A stretch of DNA of 64,000 nt from Methanobacterium sp. UBA44 (GTDB taxonomy: Archaea; Methanobacteriota; Methanobacteria; Methanobacteriales; Methanobacteriaceae): contig DACV01000002.1 of NCBI GenBank assembly GCA_002494885.1, forward strand, positions 546,518 to 610,517. Direction: 5' to 3'. Every line of letters begins with the position of its first letter. The stretch's first letter is position 1. Below the pieces are notes generated by a model that was not told the origin of the DNA, ran no database searches, and saw nothing but the letters and a program-made list of their open reading frames with translations. Shown piece after piece: positions 1 through 8,920 of the stretch. The position numbers and the translations under genes were made by a program.

Positions 1-1373
1 CAGCCGATGATCATATAGGAAAAACAATAAATGAAATATCTCCGGATATAGCTGAACAGGCAAAAGATATAGCCCAATTTATTTTTAAAAATGGATTACC
101 AGTACTGGACTTTGAATTTAGCAGGACTTATTCTGATGGTACATTAAGGTCATGGAATAAACAATGGGTCCCTTTGAAAGATATTGATGGAAATATTGTT
201 GGAATCAATGTTTCAGTGATTGAAACATCTGAAACTAAAAATATTGAAATGCAGTTGAAAAAAGCAGAAGATATAGCAGAGAACAAATTAAAAGAGCAAA
301 AAGAAGAATTTGAAGGGACATTTGATAATCTTCTAAAATTATTCTCCACTAATGAAAGAATATTGGAAAGTACAGATGATCTTATTGCTGCCTGGAACAC
401 TGAATACGAATTTATTTCTTTTAACAATGCATATAAAGATATATCAAAGAAACTTCTGGGAAAAGAAGTGGAACTGGGAATGAGCATTAAAGATTTACTT
501 TTAGATTCTCAAGAAAATCATTTTGAGGTTCTCCAATTATGGGAAAAGGCATTAAAAGGAGAAAAATTCTCTGTTGAAATGGTATTTGAGATTGATTCAC
601 AGAATATGTTCTATGAAATTACATTTTATCCTCTAAAAAATGAGCAGGGCAACTTGATCGGGACAACCCATATAGCTAGAAATATTACAGAACACCAAAA
701 ATTAGAAGAAAAACTCAAAAAACAGGTTGAAGATTTAAAGATTTCCAATGAAGAACTAAAAAAATTTCCTAATGTTGGTTCTCTTGACTTAGATGAATCT
801 TTTGAGGATATTGAAAGCTTTATACAGTTACTGGAGAACCAATATAAAGATAAGTCTGATGAAGATGTTGGTGAGTTTATAAGTGATTTAATGGGAGCTT
901 CTATTCCATGGGAATTGGATAATTTTAATGAAAGCTTTCCTCTATTAAATAAAGTAGAGAAATTCAATTCCATATATACTAATTCAATGATAGATCATGT
1001 TATAAATACCTTTAAAGAATCAATTGGTGAGCATAATGGGGAAATAACCTATGATACTCTCCCTAATGTTAAAGGTGATGCTGGACAGCTTCAAAATGTA
1101 TTTCAAAATTTGATCAGTAATTCCATTAAATTTAGAAACCCCGATAAACCTCTAAAAATCCATATCTCGGCAAAAGAGGATAAACAAAACAATGAATATA
1201 TTTTCAAGGTTATGGATAATGGAATGGGCTTAGAGAGGTTAGATGCAGATACTGAAATTGAATTAACCAATATTGCGGTAGTAATACAACGACATGGAGG
1301 TCGTGTATGGTTTGAATCAATCCCAAATGTGGGATCTATTTTTTATTTTACATTGCCAATCAACCATGTTTAA
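1..1373 (+). CDS. PAS-domain sensor histidine kinase-like protein (5' end outside window, degenerate kinase core)
   Basis: The frame is open from the first bases of the window, so the gene starts upstream; the ATG at 174 is internal and a PAS domain continues to its left. Visible order: PAS end, coiled linker, second PAS (about codons 60-170 after the ATG at 174), dimerisation-like helices, HATPase-like end. The usual phosphoacceptor motif of this kinase type (SHDLQEP) is replaced by SLDLDES, with Leu at 783-785 where His is expected. The N box (NLISNSIKF) and G1 (DNGMGL) are present, but the F and G2 boxes are missing before the final RHGGRVWFES. It is probably a cytosolic signalling protein that no longer autophosphorylates. 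The family call is firm; the loss of kinase activity is inference. Confidence 0.8.
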   Translation, partial: ADDHIGKTINEISPDIAEQAKDIAQFIFKNGLPVLDFEFSRTYSDGTLRSWNKQWVPLKDIDGNIVGINVSVIETSETKNIEMQLKKAEDIAENKLKEQKEEFEGTFDNLLKLFSTNERILESTDDLIAAWNTEYEFISFNNAYKDISKKLLGKEVELGMSIKDLLLDSQENHFEVLQLWEKALKGEKFSVEMVFEIDSQNMFYEITFYPLKNEQGNLIGTTHIARNITEHQKLEEKLKKQVEDLKISNEELKKFPNVGSLDLDESFEDIESFIQLLENQYKDKSDEDVGEFISDLMGASIPWELDNFNESFPLLNKVEKFNSIYTNSMIDHVINTFKESIGEHNGEITYDTLPNVKGDAGQLQNVFQNLISNSIKFRNPDKPLKIHISAKEDKQNNEYIFKVMDNGMGLERLDADTEIELTNIAVVIQRHGGRVWFESIPNVGSIFYFTLPINHV

Positions 1374-1406
1374 AAAAACTTAAATTTTATTTTTCAGGGG
1401 ATTATA

Positions 1407-1811
1407 ATGGAAAAAATAAAGGAATTTTTTAAGGAGGATAAATTTGCCAGATATAATGGTATTGAACTGCTTGAAGTCTCCAGGGGAACTGCAAAAGCAA
1501 AAATGGAAATTAATGAAAATCATTTAAATGGAATTGGCACTGTCCATGGCGGCGCCATTTTTTCACTTGCTGACTTTGCGTTTGGAGTTGCAGCCAATTC
1601 ACATGGAAATGTAACTGTGGCCATAAATGTAAACATTTCTTTTATGAAAGCAGCACAAAGTGGCACATTGATAGCAGAAGCAAGGGAAATATCATTAAAC
1701 CCTAAAATTTCCACTTATACTGTTGATATCTTTGATTCAGATGGAGAATTGATTGCTATTTTTCAGGGAATGTCTTATAGAAAGGGTCAAAAACTTGAAG
1801 ATCTACATTAA
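1407..1811 (+). CDS. PaaI-type hotdog-fold thioesterase
   Basis: A 134-residue single hotdog domain, the normal length for PaaI/acyl-CoA thioesterases. The signature HGGAIFSLAD lies at residues 47-56, on the central helix that forms the active site with a subunit partner. Expected reaction: hydrolysis of an acyl- or aryl-CoA thioester in the cytosol; the substrate cannot be read from sequence. It starts 33 bp after the kinase-like gene, with a short GGGG element before the ATG, so it may be co-transcribed. Its stop codon overlaps the stop of the convergent prenyltransferase gene by a few bases. Confidence 0.85.
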   Translation: MEKIKEFFKEDKFARYNGIELLEVSRGTAKAKMEINENHLNGIGTVHGGAIFSLADFAFGVAANSHGNVTVAINVNISFMKAAQSGTLIAEAREISLNPKISTYTVDIFDSDGELIAIFQGMSYRKGQKLEDLH

Positions 1812-2593
1812 ATTAACATTTTAGATATTATAAGCACTAAAGGCCAGATTATAAATTCTGAATCAGCCAGGGTATGTGCTAATTTTTCAAGATCATGACT
1901 AACAGACATTTCAGCTTTTTTAATGTAGTATAACCCATAAATGCTGAATAAAAGTAAAAATAAAGCAAATAAAGGAAATATTTTAAGGTATACTCCTAAA
2001 ATTAGTGGAATGAATGAAATGAAGTTTAAAAAGTATAAGAATTTAATTGTGGCATCTTTACCTATTACCACAGGTAAAGTTTTTAGTTTTTCTTTTTTAT
2101 CATTTTTTATATCTTTTAAATCGAAATATACGACGTTTATCAAACATCTAAGAAATATTAAAGCAAATATAAGGATAAAAGAAGTATCCAGTGTTAAGGA
2201 GAAATAAAATACTGGAAAAAATGCCCCTCCAGCTGCCCATGTAAATGTGGTGAATATATTCTTGAATGCAGGAATCTTTTTGGTAAGTTCTTTGAGTTTA
2301 AAATTATATAGAAATCCCCCTGTTACAATAGCAATAATAAAGAGAATTAAGCTGTAATTAGAAAATAAAAGTAGTAAAAAGACAAGTAATAATATATAAA
2401 ATCCAAAAATAAGTGGATATTTATCTGCTTTTTTATTTAGATAAATAGCTCTATTTGAATCTGATTTAATATCTTTTTCAATATCTTTGTAGTAATCATA
2501 ACTGTAAACAATTAATGGGAGCAAATAAGCAATTAGCAGTATAGGCAAGTCAAAATTAATATTCAGTATTGTACATGTTGATATAATTAACAT
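1808..2593 (-). CDS. UbiA-family prenyltransferase, 5' end damaged or non-canonical
   Basis: Integral membrane protein of at least 261 residues with about eight hydrophobic helices. Both Asp-rich motifs that bind Mg-prenyl diphosphate are visible: DYYKDIEKD (residues 33-41) and DLKDIKND (158-165). The family transfers a prenyl chain to an aromatic or lipid acceptor; the acceptor is unknown here. The ATG at 2593 is the only NTG start in frame, yet the frame stays open back to 2731 and codes for plausible family sequence (RNEILYGGYLAALGSP). An ATG at 2679 lies one base out of frame with it. The true N-terminus is therefore probably upstream, and the gene has a small indel or an unusual start. 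Convergent with the thioesterase. Confidence 0.75.
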   Translation of the reverse strand: MLIISTCTILNINFDLPILLIAYLLPLIVYSYDYYKDIEKDIKSDSNRAIYLNKKADKYPLIFGFYILLLVFLLLLFSNYSLILFIIAIVTGGFLYNFKLKELTKKIPAFKNIFTTFTWAAGGAFFPVFYFSLTLDTSFILIFALIFLRCLINVVYFDLKDIKNDKKEKLKTLPVVIGKDATIKFLYFLNFISFIPLILGVYLKIFPLFALFLLLFSIYGLYYIKKAEMSVSHDLEKLAHTLADSEFIIWPLVLIISKMLI

Positions 2594-3015
2594 TGGGCTG
2601 CCTAAAGCAGCTAGATAACCTCCATAGAGAATTTCATTTCTTATGGTATTTAATAAATCGTGATCAATACTTCTCTCATTAACAAATATGTTAATATTAA
2701 CACACCCAACACATTTCTCTCTATTTCTTTCTTAACAATTGTGCTAGCAAAATATATATCCGAGTATTATAAGAAAATGGTATATATACAGTTAATTCCT
2801 TTTATATTCAATATTTATCTAATAATGATGAATTATTTAAACTATGAGGTTATTTTAATATTATCAATACTTAATTTGGCCCAGAATTGATAATATGATT
2901 TATTCAGTTGCTAATTACTTACTATTTAGCATAATTATATTGCATTTTAAAAGAGTATATATATCTTAACTTATATATAGTAGTAGACTATAAAAATTGG
3001 ACGGAGTTAACCAGA
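2594..3015. other. Gap between prenyltransferase and sensor kinase: lost N-terminus plus two divergent promoters
   Basis: Bases 2594 to about 2731 read as the N-terminal part of the UbiA protein on the minus strand. A perfect 12-bp palindrome GTTAATATTAAC at 2690-2701 overlaps a second inverted repeat (TTAACA-AATA-TGTTAA, 2679-2694) and could be an operator. A hydrophobic plus-strand reading frame at 2660-2890 has no ribosome site and overlaps these signals; I do not call it a gene. The right part holds the TATA box of the sensor kinase. Confidence 0.45.
2970..2980 (+). promoter_or_regulatory. TATA box for the 7TM sensor kinase
   Basis: CTTATATATAG lies about 40 bp before the ATG at 3016. 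With the usual archaeal spacing of about 25 bp, transcription would begin near 3000 and leave a very short leader. A second AT run (GTATATATAT) lies just upstream, at about 2955-2964. Confidence 0.5.
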
Positions 3016-4716
3016 ATGAATATCTATGCATTAATTTCATTTATTGCATTTTTTGTATGTTTTTTTCTGGGTAATTTTATTTTCCATAAAAATTCTAAGA
3101 GCCATTTAAATATAATGGTTGCTGTTCTGTGTTTTTTAGTTGGATTTCTATCTCTTTTAGAGTTTCAGTATAGACAGGCTGAAACATTAGAAACTGCATA
3201 TATCTGGCTGAAATTAAGTACTATCTGGCCATTAGTACCTTCTGTATTATTACATATATCACTTATTTTTACCAAAAAAACCAGTTTATTAAAGAAAAAA
3301 TTTACTTATTTTCTGATTTATACACCTTCTATTGTAATTATAACCCTATCATTAACTACTAATTTGTTATTAGACGGATTATTAAAGGAATACTGGGGAT
3401 GGACATATACTTTCCCTCAAAATCCAATTCTATTCATTATAATGAGCATATGGTCAATACTGGTAGTTTCATTAGCTGCATTTTTATGTATTAAATATTA
3501 TTTTAATTCAAAAAATATGAAAAAGCTTCAAGCAAAGTATATGATTGCTGGACTTTATTTACCATTAATAATAAGTATAATGAGCGATGTAATCATCCCT
3601 AATGCATCAATAAGAATTCCAGAAATGTCTATAACAATGTCCACTGTTGGAATAGGCCTCATCAGTTATGGAATCTGGAAATACAGATTCCCTGCTTTAA
3701 CAACTGCAATTGCTGCAGATGAAATTGTATCAACAATGTCCAACTTTTTTATTTTACTTGATGAGCAGAATAAAATCCTGAATGTTAATCAGGCCACATG
3801 TGATCTTCTGGGATATAAGAGCGAAGAATTAATTGGCATGCCTATAGAACTCATTTTCCCTGCTAATGAAATGTTACTACTGCTGGAAAGGCTCTCTAAT
3901 AATTTAACACAGAGGACATACATCACCAACCTTAAATCAACATTCAGAATTAAAAATGGTGATCAGGTACCAATATTTTTATCTATATCCATGATTAAGA
4001 GTGATAAAAATGAAATTTTAGGAGTTGTATTTGTTGGAAGCGATATTACCGATATTAAAGAAGCAGAAGATAAAATAAAATCATCACTTAAAGAAAAAGA
4101 ACTTCTTCTTCAAGAAGTTCACCATCGAGTTAAAAATAACCTGCAGATTATTTCAAGTTTGCTTAATCTTCAGGCGGGTTACATTAACGACGAAAAAGAT
4201 CTCGAATTTTTAAAGGATAGTCAGAGCCGGGTTAAATCTATGGCATTTATCCATGAACAGCTCTATAAATCATCTGATTTTACTAATATCAATTTTGCTA
4301 AATATATTCGCAGCTTAATTTCATATCTAAGTTATAGTCACGGTTTAAATCTAGAAAAAATTAAAATGAACATAAATGTGGAAGATGTATCCTTAAATAT
4401 CAACACAGCTATTCCTTGTGGTCTTATTATTAATGAACTCGTAACGAATTCCATAAAATATGCATTTCCAGATGAAAGATCCGGCATTATAAATGTTGGC
4501 CTGAATTCAAATTACGAAGAAAAATATGTTCTTACTGTAGGCGATGATGGTATCGGATTACCAGAAGATATTGATTATAAAAATAGTGCAACATTGGGTT
4601 TACAGTTAGTCAATAACTTAAGTAAACAGCTTGACGGTAGTATTGAATTAGACAGAAAGAATGGGACCCAATTTAAAATTTTTTTTAATAAAGTGGAATA
4701 TAAAGAGCGAATTTAG
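3016..4716 (+). CDS. Membrane sensor histidine kinase (7TM - PAS - HisKA_2 - HATPase)
   Basis: 566 residues. The first ~220 residues form seven hydrophobic segments of the 7TM histidine-kinase sensor type. A PAS domain follows (about 235-350), then a HisKA_2 dimerisation domain with EVHHRVKNNLQ, whose histidines are residues 369-370, and a HATPase domain with N box (NELVTNSIKYAF), G1 (DDGIGL) and G2 (LGLQLV). All catalytic motifs are intact, unlike the kinase-like gene at the left edge. It should sense a membrane or small-molecule cue and phosphorylate a separate receiver. No receiver gene is adjacent; the nearest are at 17.9, 25.8 and 38.4 kb. Confidence 0.9.
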   Translation: MNIYALISFIAFFVCFFLGNFIFHKNSKSHLNIMVAVLCFLVGFLSLLEFQYRQAETLETAYIWLKLSTIWPLVPSVLLHISLIFTKKTSLLKKKFTYFLIYTPSIVIITLSLTTNLLLDGLLKEYWGWTYTFPQNPILFIIMSIWSILVVSLAAFLCIKYYFNSKNMKKLQAKYMIAGLYLPLIISIMSDVIIPNASIRIPEMSITMSTVGIGLISYGIWKYRFPALTTAIAADEIVSTMSNFFILLDEQNKILNVNQATCDLLGYKSEELIGMPIELIFPANEMLLLLERLSNNLTQRTYITNLKSTFRIKNGDQVPIFLSISMIKSDKNEILGVVFVGSDITDIKEAEDKIKSSLKEKELLLQEVHHRVKNNLQIISSLLNLQAGYINDEKDLEFLKDSQSRVKSMAFIHEQLYKSSDFTNINFAKYIRSLISYLSYSHGLNLEKIKMNINVEDVSLNINTAIPCGLIINELVTNSIKYAFPDERSGIINVGLNSNYEEKYVLTVGDDGIGLPEDIDYKNSATLGLQLVNNLSKQLDGSIELDRKNGTQFKIFFNKVEYKERI

Positions 4717-5102
4717 CCCATAATATGCTAATTATATTCTTCATTTCAAATTTCCTAATTTTAGAGGCATAATTTTTAAAATAAATATGATATAAGCTTG
4801 TAGAAGGAGTCACAAGTGAAGATTTTTAAGTATAAATGCATTTTTTACATAAACGCAGCGAAATAGTAAAGGACATATTAGATAGTAAAGCAGTGCTATT
4901 TGTAATTCCAGCCATATTTAACGGGCATTTTCCAAGTATAGATGATTTAATGTATTATTTATCAGGTTTAATTATTAATTTTCTTATTTAATGCTATTTT
5001 CTGGATAAAAATTCTTTTATAGATCCTCTATAATTGTAATTTTCAGATAAAATATATATGAAAAAGTACATATTTAGTATTAAATGGTTAGAAGGGCAAA
5101 AT
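4717..5102. other. Gap between sensor kinase and SnoaL-like gene
   Basis: Apart from the small frameshifted reading frame at 4816-4991, this AT-rich stretch shows only a TATA-like AAATATATAT at about 5049-5058. That position suits transcription of the SnoaL-like gene from near 5080 and argues that the ATG at 5058 is promoter, not start codon. Confidence 0.4.
4816..4991 (+). pseudogene. Possible small membrane protein with a frameshift
   Basis: A good ribosome site (AAGGAG, 4804-4809) precedes GTG at 4816, but that frame stops after 16 codons. A second frame from ATG 4836 reads 51 codons to a TAA at 4989, with a hydrophobic centre ([10 protein letters not shown]) and end ([12 protein letters not shown]). 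Adding one T to the T6 run near 4840-4845 would join the two into a protein of about 58 residues. Either the gene is decayed, the base is a sequencing error, or only the 51-codon frame is used. No family recognised. Confidence 0.3.
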
Positions 5103-5546
5103 ATGAAGGCTGATAGGAATACTGAATCTGAAATTATGGGAGTGCTAAATAAGTATGCAAAGGCTTATGCTGACAAGGATATTGAAACCATGATGGACTT
5201 ATTTGCAAATGATCCTGATTTCGTGGCAATAGGTACTGGTAGAGATGAATGGATTCAAGGACATAATCAGCTGAAAACAGGGTTTCTACGGGATTTTTCC
5301 CAGGCAGATAACATTGAAATTGGATTTGAAAAAGTTACAATCTCCAATGCAGGTAATGTATCATGGGTATCTGGAAAAATGACCATGAATGCAGAAGTTG
5401 AAGGGGAGGAAGTAATATTATGCGGAAGATTGAGTTTAGTACTTGAAAAAAGAGAGAATATATGGATTTTTACCCACATACATTTTTCCTTACCTGCAAT
5501 TGAACAGAAAAAAGGTTACTCTTACCCTCATAACCTTTTAATATAA
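5103..5546 (+). CDS. SnoaL-like / DUF4440 (NTF2-fold) protein
   Basis: 147 residues from the ATG at 5103. An in-frame ATG at 5058 lies inside a TATA-like sequence and adds 15 residues that do not resemble the family, so I prefer the later start, which also has a purine-rich AGAAGGG before it. The pattern fits the SnoaL_3/DUF4440 group: an N-terminal helix (NKYAKAYADKDIETMMDLF), the strand-loop DPDFVAIGTGRDEWIQG, then a twisted sheet ending in WIFTHIHFSLP. Members are small cytosolic cone-shaped proteins, some enzymes and some ligand binders. No substrate can be inferred, and it stands alone between genes. Confidence 0.8.
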   Translation: MKADRNTESEIMGVLNKYAKAYADKDIETMMDLFANDPDFVAIGTGRDEWIQGHNQLKTGFLRDFSQADNIEIGFEKVTISNAGNVSWVSGKMTMNAEVEGEEVILCGRLSLVLEKRENIWIFTHIHFSLPAIEQKKGYSYPHNLLI

Positions 5547-5575
5547 AAAAATGAGATTTATAATATGAATTTTTT

Positions 5576-7675
5576 TTATAATTTATTCATTCGATCTTTC
5601 AGCACCATATGAAGCTTTTCAGCTCCAATAATCTCTTCTTTATCTAGATTCCATTTCGATGGAAACATTATGAAGGGTCTTGATTGAAAACCTCCCAATC
5701 CTCCGTGGCTTCCAATTAATTCTTCAAATGCAGCTACTTCATTAGTTTCTGGATCATAAAAACTATTTACAAGAATATCAGGGACATATCTAAAACTATC
5801 TGTTCTTTTTAAATGAGTAACAGCATTTTCACCGAAATTTTTCAGTGGATTTTCTCCTTCCACTTCATTTTTATCCAGATAATATACGCCTTCAGCACCA
5901 ATTGCTATTGCACCGTATTCCTTGGAGCGGACCATTATAAAACCTACACCATCATGTTTAACTAAACCGGGAATCAGTTTAGGATAGGCATTTTTTATTT
6001 CTTCATACGTAAACCGCTTGGGATATTCTGTAAAGTAAATTAAACCAAGATTCCCTGATGCAAGCACGATTACATTTGCTTCTTCAGCAGATTTAGGTAT
6101 TTCATCTTTTATTTCAATCTCTTCTTCTTTAATATATTTTAACAACCCTCTTTTAATGAAAGAAATTTTTTTTGCTTCATTAAAAGCGTTTTCCTTTATA
6201 TTTGTGGTTTTCTCTCGTGCATGATCAATTTTGTCGTTTATATAATCATGGGTGTATTCTATAGGTTGGCTAAATGGCTTTCCCCAGTGGTCTTCATTGG
6301 AAGATAAAATACTGTATACCTTTTTATCCACAGGGAGCAGACTTCGAACTAAAGTTTCCAGAGAGTAGCCATATCGCTGTTTGAATGTGGCGCCATTACT
6401 CTGGCCGTGATCTGAAAGAACTATGTTTATATATTCTCTAGGTGCAAATCTACGCGCGCTTTCAATTCTTTTAAATTGTTTATCTAACTGTCTAAGCGCA
6501 ATGAAAACATCAGCATCACATATTCCGCTGTGATGTGCTATTTCATCGTAACCGTAATATGTAGCATATAAAACATCTACTTTACCTGCTAAAACATCTC
6601 CAACTACACTAAAAGTGGTAATTTCTCTCATAAAGACATTTGCTCCTGGACGGACAAACAAATAGGTAAAACCTCTCTTAAGCCGGGGTTTAATATTTTT
6701 AACTCTCTGTCTAATCCGGGAATATATTTCAAGACATAAATCCCATAAATAAAGGGCGATAGTTCTGGAGAAATTTGCAGGATAGGCATAAAAATAGTAC
6801 CATGATTTATTATAAAACATTTTAAGATCTTTAAGTTTGCTGTATGTAAAAATAACGTCTTCAGCATCGCCTGAAAAAAGATTGGATCTGCTGGCTCCAT
6901 TTACAGCTAATAAACCACTTCCATCAGAAATTCGGGCTTCAAGGATAGGGGCATCGCTTGAACCATTTGAAGCAACGATTTTGTTTCCATTTTCCTTTTC
7001 AACCCAACGAAATGCAGGCATATTCTGATTGTTACCGTGCAAAATTCCTGCCTGGGAAGCTCCTGTCTGACTGGATAGGTCAGATTCCCATTCAGTAATT
7101 TTATAGTTTTCTTCTTCCAGCCATCTTTTTAAAGTAGGCATATATCCTTTAACTATGGTTTCTTTAAGAATTGGGGCTGATAGGCCATCAATTTCTGTAA
7201 ATATTATCCCTGGCTTTTTTTCTCTAAGGTCTTCAGGATTCTTTTGTATTCTTTTACTGAGTACAGAACGAAAATAATATGCTTCATCGTCTATAGTTAA
7301 CAAAGCAGATATTACCGTTGTAATCGCTGCAATAACTATTGGTGTTGTGATATAGGCAAAACCCGAAACAGTAAAACCATTAACGAGTTGATCTGTTAAC
7401 CACAGAATAAATGCATTTAAAGCAAGAAGTCCCAATCCAAATGTAGTTATAAGAAATGGTAAAGTGTAACGAGTAAGTATAGGCCATAAAGTGGCATTTA
7501 AAACGCCTATAACAAAAACAACTAAAAAAGCAGTCTCTACGCTATTAACTGAAATTCCACTATCTAAATGGGCAACTAATAAAAGCCCTAAAACTCCAGC
7601 TACCCATAATATTAAGGTTCTTCCTAATAACAGATATAGTGATATGTTATTATTTTCCAGAAACTTCATTTTCAT
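5576..7675 (-). CDS. Holin_4_2-like membrane domain fused to alkaline-phosphatase-superfamily phosphodiesterase
   Basis: 699 residues. The first ~125 residues hold four hydrophobic segments of the YvlD/Phage_holin_4_2 type. A type I phosphodiesterase/nucleotide pyrophosphatase-like domain follows, starting near FTEIDGLSAPIL and including DVLYATYYGYDEIAHHSG and LSDHGQSNG, metal-binding patterns of the alkaline phosphatase superfamily. The enzyme is probably membrane-anchored; its substrate is unknown, perhaps a lipid or polymer phosphodiester. Its ATG overlaps the stop of the upstream metallophosphoesterase (ATGA), so the two are translationally coupled and may act on related substrates. The holin-like part is not evidence of a prophage, since no phage genes surround it. 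Confidence 0.8.
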   Translation of the reverse strand: MKMKFLENNNISLYLLLGRTLILWVAGVLGLLLVAHLDSGISVNSVETAFLVVFVIGVLNATLWPILTRYTLPFLITTFGLGLLALNAFILWLTDQLVNGFTVSGFAYITTPIVIAAITTVISALLTIDDEAYYFRSVLSKRIQKNPEDLREKKPGIIFTEIDGLSAPILKETIVKGYMPTLKRWLEEENYKITEWESDLSSQTGASQAGILHGNNQNMPAFRWVEKENGNKIVASNGSSDAPILEARISDGSGLLAVNGASRSNLFSGDAEDVIFTYSKLKDLKMFYNKSWYYFYAYPANFSRTIALYLWDLCLEIYSRIRQRVKNIKPRLKRGFTYLFVRPGANVFMREITTFSVVGDVLAGKVDVLYATYYGYDEIAHHSGICDADVFIALRQLDKQFKRIESARRFAPREYINIVLSDHGQSNGATFKQRYGYSLETLVRSLLPVDKKVYSILSSNEDHWGKPFSQPIEYTHDYINDKIDHAREKTTNIKENAFNEAKKISFIKRGLLKYIKEEEIEIKDEIPKSAEEANVIVLASGNLGLIYFTEYPKRFTYEEIKNAYPKLIPGLVKHDGVGFIMVRSKEYGAIAIGAEGVYYLDKNEVEGENPLKNFGENAVTHLKRTDSFRYVPDILVNSFYDPETNEVAAFEELIGSHGGLGGFQSRPFIMFPSKWNLDKEEIIGAEKLHMVLKDRMNKL

Positions 7676-8532
7676 TTATTCTCTTGACTTTTTAAGCTGA
7701 AAACTGTAATTTCAGGGGGACAATTAATTCTAATCCAGAATACGTTTGTTCCGAGCCCTCTATTTGTATATTGAATCATTTCTCCAACTTGATATTTACC
7801 TGCAGGATATTTTAAAAAGTTTGATCCTCTAATAAATGTTCCAAGGCCAGGAATTATAAATTGACCCCCATGAGAGTGTCCTGATATTTGTAAACTAAAT
7901 CTCCCAGTTGTTGAGCTGATATCAGCAAAATCTGGTTCGTGTGCAAGCATTATAGCCGGTCCAGATTCGGGTAACTTATCCATTACCATATCAAGGCGAT
8001 GCTTGCCCAGAGTGATACTATCTACTCCTGCAAAATATATGGATGCATCCTTCTTTTTTAAAGTATAAACATCATTACTTATATCCACTATGCCGCTTTT
8101 TTTAAGCACATTACGAATTCTATTTGCTCCAAGCCAGTGATCATGATTTCCAAGGACTGCTAAAGAAACATCCTGTGGTTTAAGTATTTTAAGGCACTCT
8201 TCAAGGTCTTCTATAAGATGATCAATGGCATAGGATACAAAATCACCTGTAATAGCCACAATATCTGGGTTCTGCTCATTAACTAAATCTATAACTCCCT
8301 TTAAACGTTCAGTAGATATCCACTGCCCTAAATGGATATCGCTAATATGTGCAACGGTGAAACCATCAAAAACAGGGTCAAGTTCTGGAATGATAATATC
8401 AATAGGAACAACTTCAAAATGACATGAATCAAATTCATGCATCCCCATTTTCTCCATGGATTTTGACATGGCTATTTGAAGTTTTTTACGGATTCTAAAA
8501 TTTTTTAAATCAGGTAAATCAGTCCCCTTCAC
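7672..8532 (-). CDS. Calcineurin-like metallophosphoesterase (YkuE/YaeI-like)
   Basis: 286 residues from a GTG start preceded by a GGA-rich element; a later ATG at residue 19 is an alternative. The five metallophosphoesterase blocks are in order: HISDIHLG, GDFVSY, GNHDHW, AHEP and SGHSHGGQ, giving a dinuclear metal site. This subgroup often hydrolyses phosphate esters of lipid intermediates or UDP-linked compounds. There is no clear signal peptide, though the N-terminus is basic. It is the first gene of an overlapping pair with the holin/phosphodiesterase fusion, so both likely serve one envelope-related task (inference). Confidence 0.85.
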   Translation of the reverse strand: MKGTDLPDLKNFRIRKKLQIAMSKSMEKMGMHEFDSCHFEVVPIDIIIPELDPVFDGFTVAHISDIHLGQWISTERLKGVIDLVNEQNPDIVAITGDFVSYAIDHLIEDLEECLKILKPQDVSLAVLGNHDHWLGANRIRNVLKKSGIVDISNDVYTLKKKDASIYFAGVDSITLGKHRLDMVMDKLPESGPAIMLAHEPDFADISSTTGRFSLQISGHSHGGQFIIPGLGTFIRGSNFLKYPAGKYQVGEMIQYTNRGLGTNVFWIRINCPPEITVFSLKSQENK

Positions 8533-8578
8533 TCCAATTCCTCTTTTTCATAGTTCATTTAATTATTTAAAATTGATA

Positions 8579-8857
8579 TTAATCTTCCAAAATACTGATT
8601 AAATAAGCGAGCATTTCAATTTCTTCACGTGCAACAAAATCTGCTGTGCGCAATCTTGCTTCTTCACTTTTAAATGGGAAATAATCTTTATCAAAGTAGA
8701 TGGTTAAATATAAAGATCCGGATTTATCCTCTAATTTATCAATGATTCTTTCTTTAAGCTTACCTCTGGTTTCTTTATCAATATCACCAATTTTATAAAC
8801 AACGTAATACTTGCCTGATTTCCTTGAAAACCCATAATCCATTACTTTAACCTGCAT
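8579..8857 (-). CDS. Small conserved-looking hypothetical protein (92 aa)
   Basis: Not firmly recognised; it may be one of the short DUF families restricted to Methanobacteriales. It is compact, charged and soluble, with predicted strands at the N-terminus (VKVMDYGFSRKSGKYYVVYKI) and a C-terminal helix (FVAREEIEMLAYLISILE). It lies 46 bp upstream of the metallophosphoesterase pair on the same strand and could be co-transcribed. No catalytic motif or metal-binding cluster is visible. Confidence 0.65.
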   Translation of the reverse strand: MQVKVMDYGFSRKSGKYYVVYKIGDIDKETRGKLKERIIDKLEDKSGSLYLTIYFDKDYFPFKSEEARLRTADFVAREEIEMLAYLISILED

Positions 8858-8920
8858 ATTAATCCCTCAAAATATTATCTGTTATTAGTAATGGATATAA
8901 TTTAAGATTTTTATATGATA

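Noticed and set aside
2660..2890. Hydrophobic 76-codon plus-strand frame
   Set aside because: No ribosome site, overlaps the coded N-terminus of the prenyltransferase and promoter-like DNA; hydrophobicity follows from AT-rich sequence.
5058..5102. Earlier start for the SnoaL-like gene
   Set aside because: The ATG at 5058 is within a TATA-like element and lacks a ribosome site; the extra residues do not fit the family.
5576..7675. Prophage suggested by the holin-like domain
   Set aside because: The domain is part of a fused enzyme found outside phages, and no integrase, terminase or structural gene is near.
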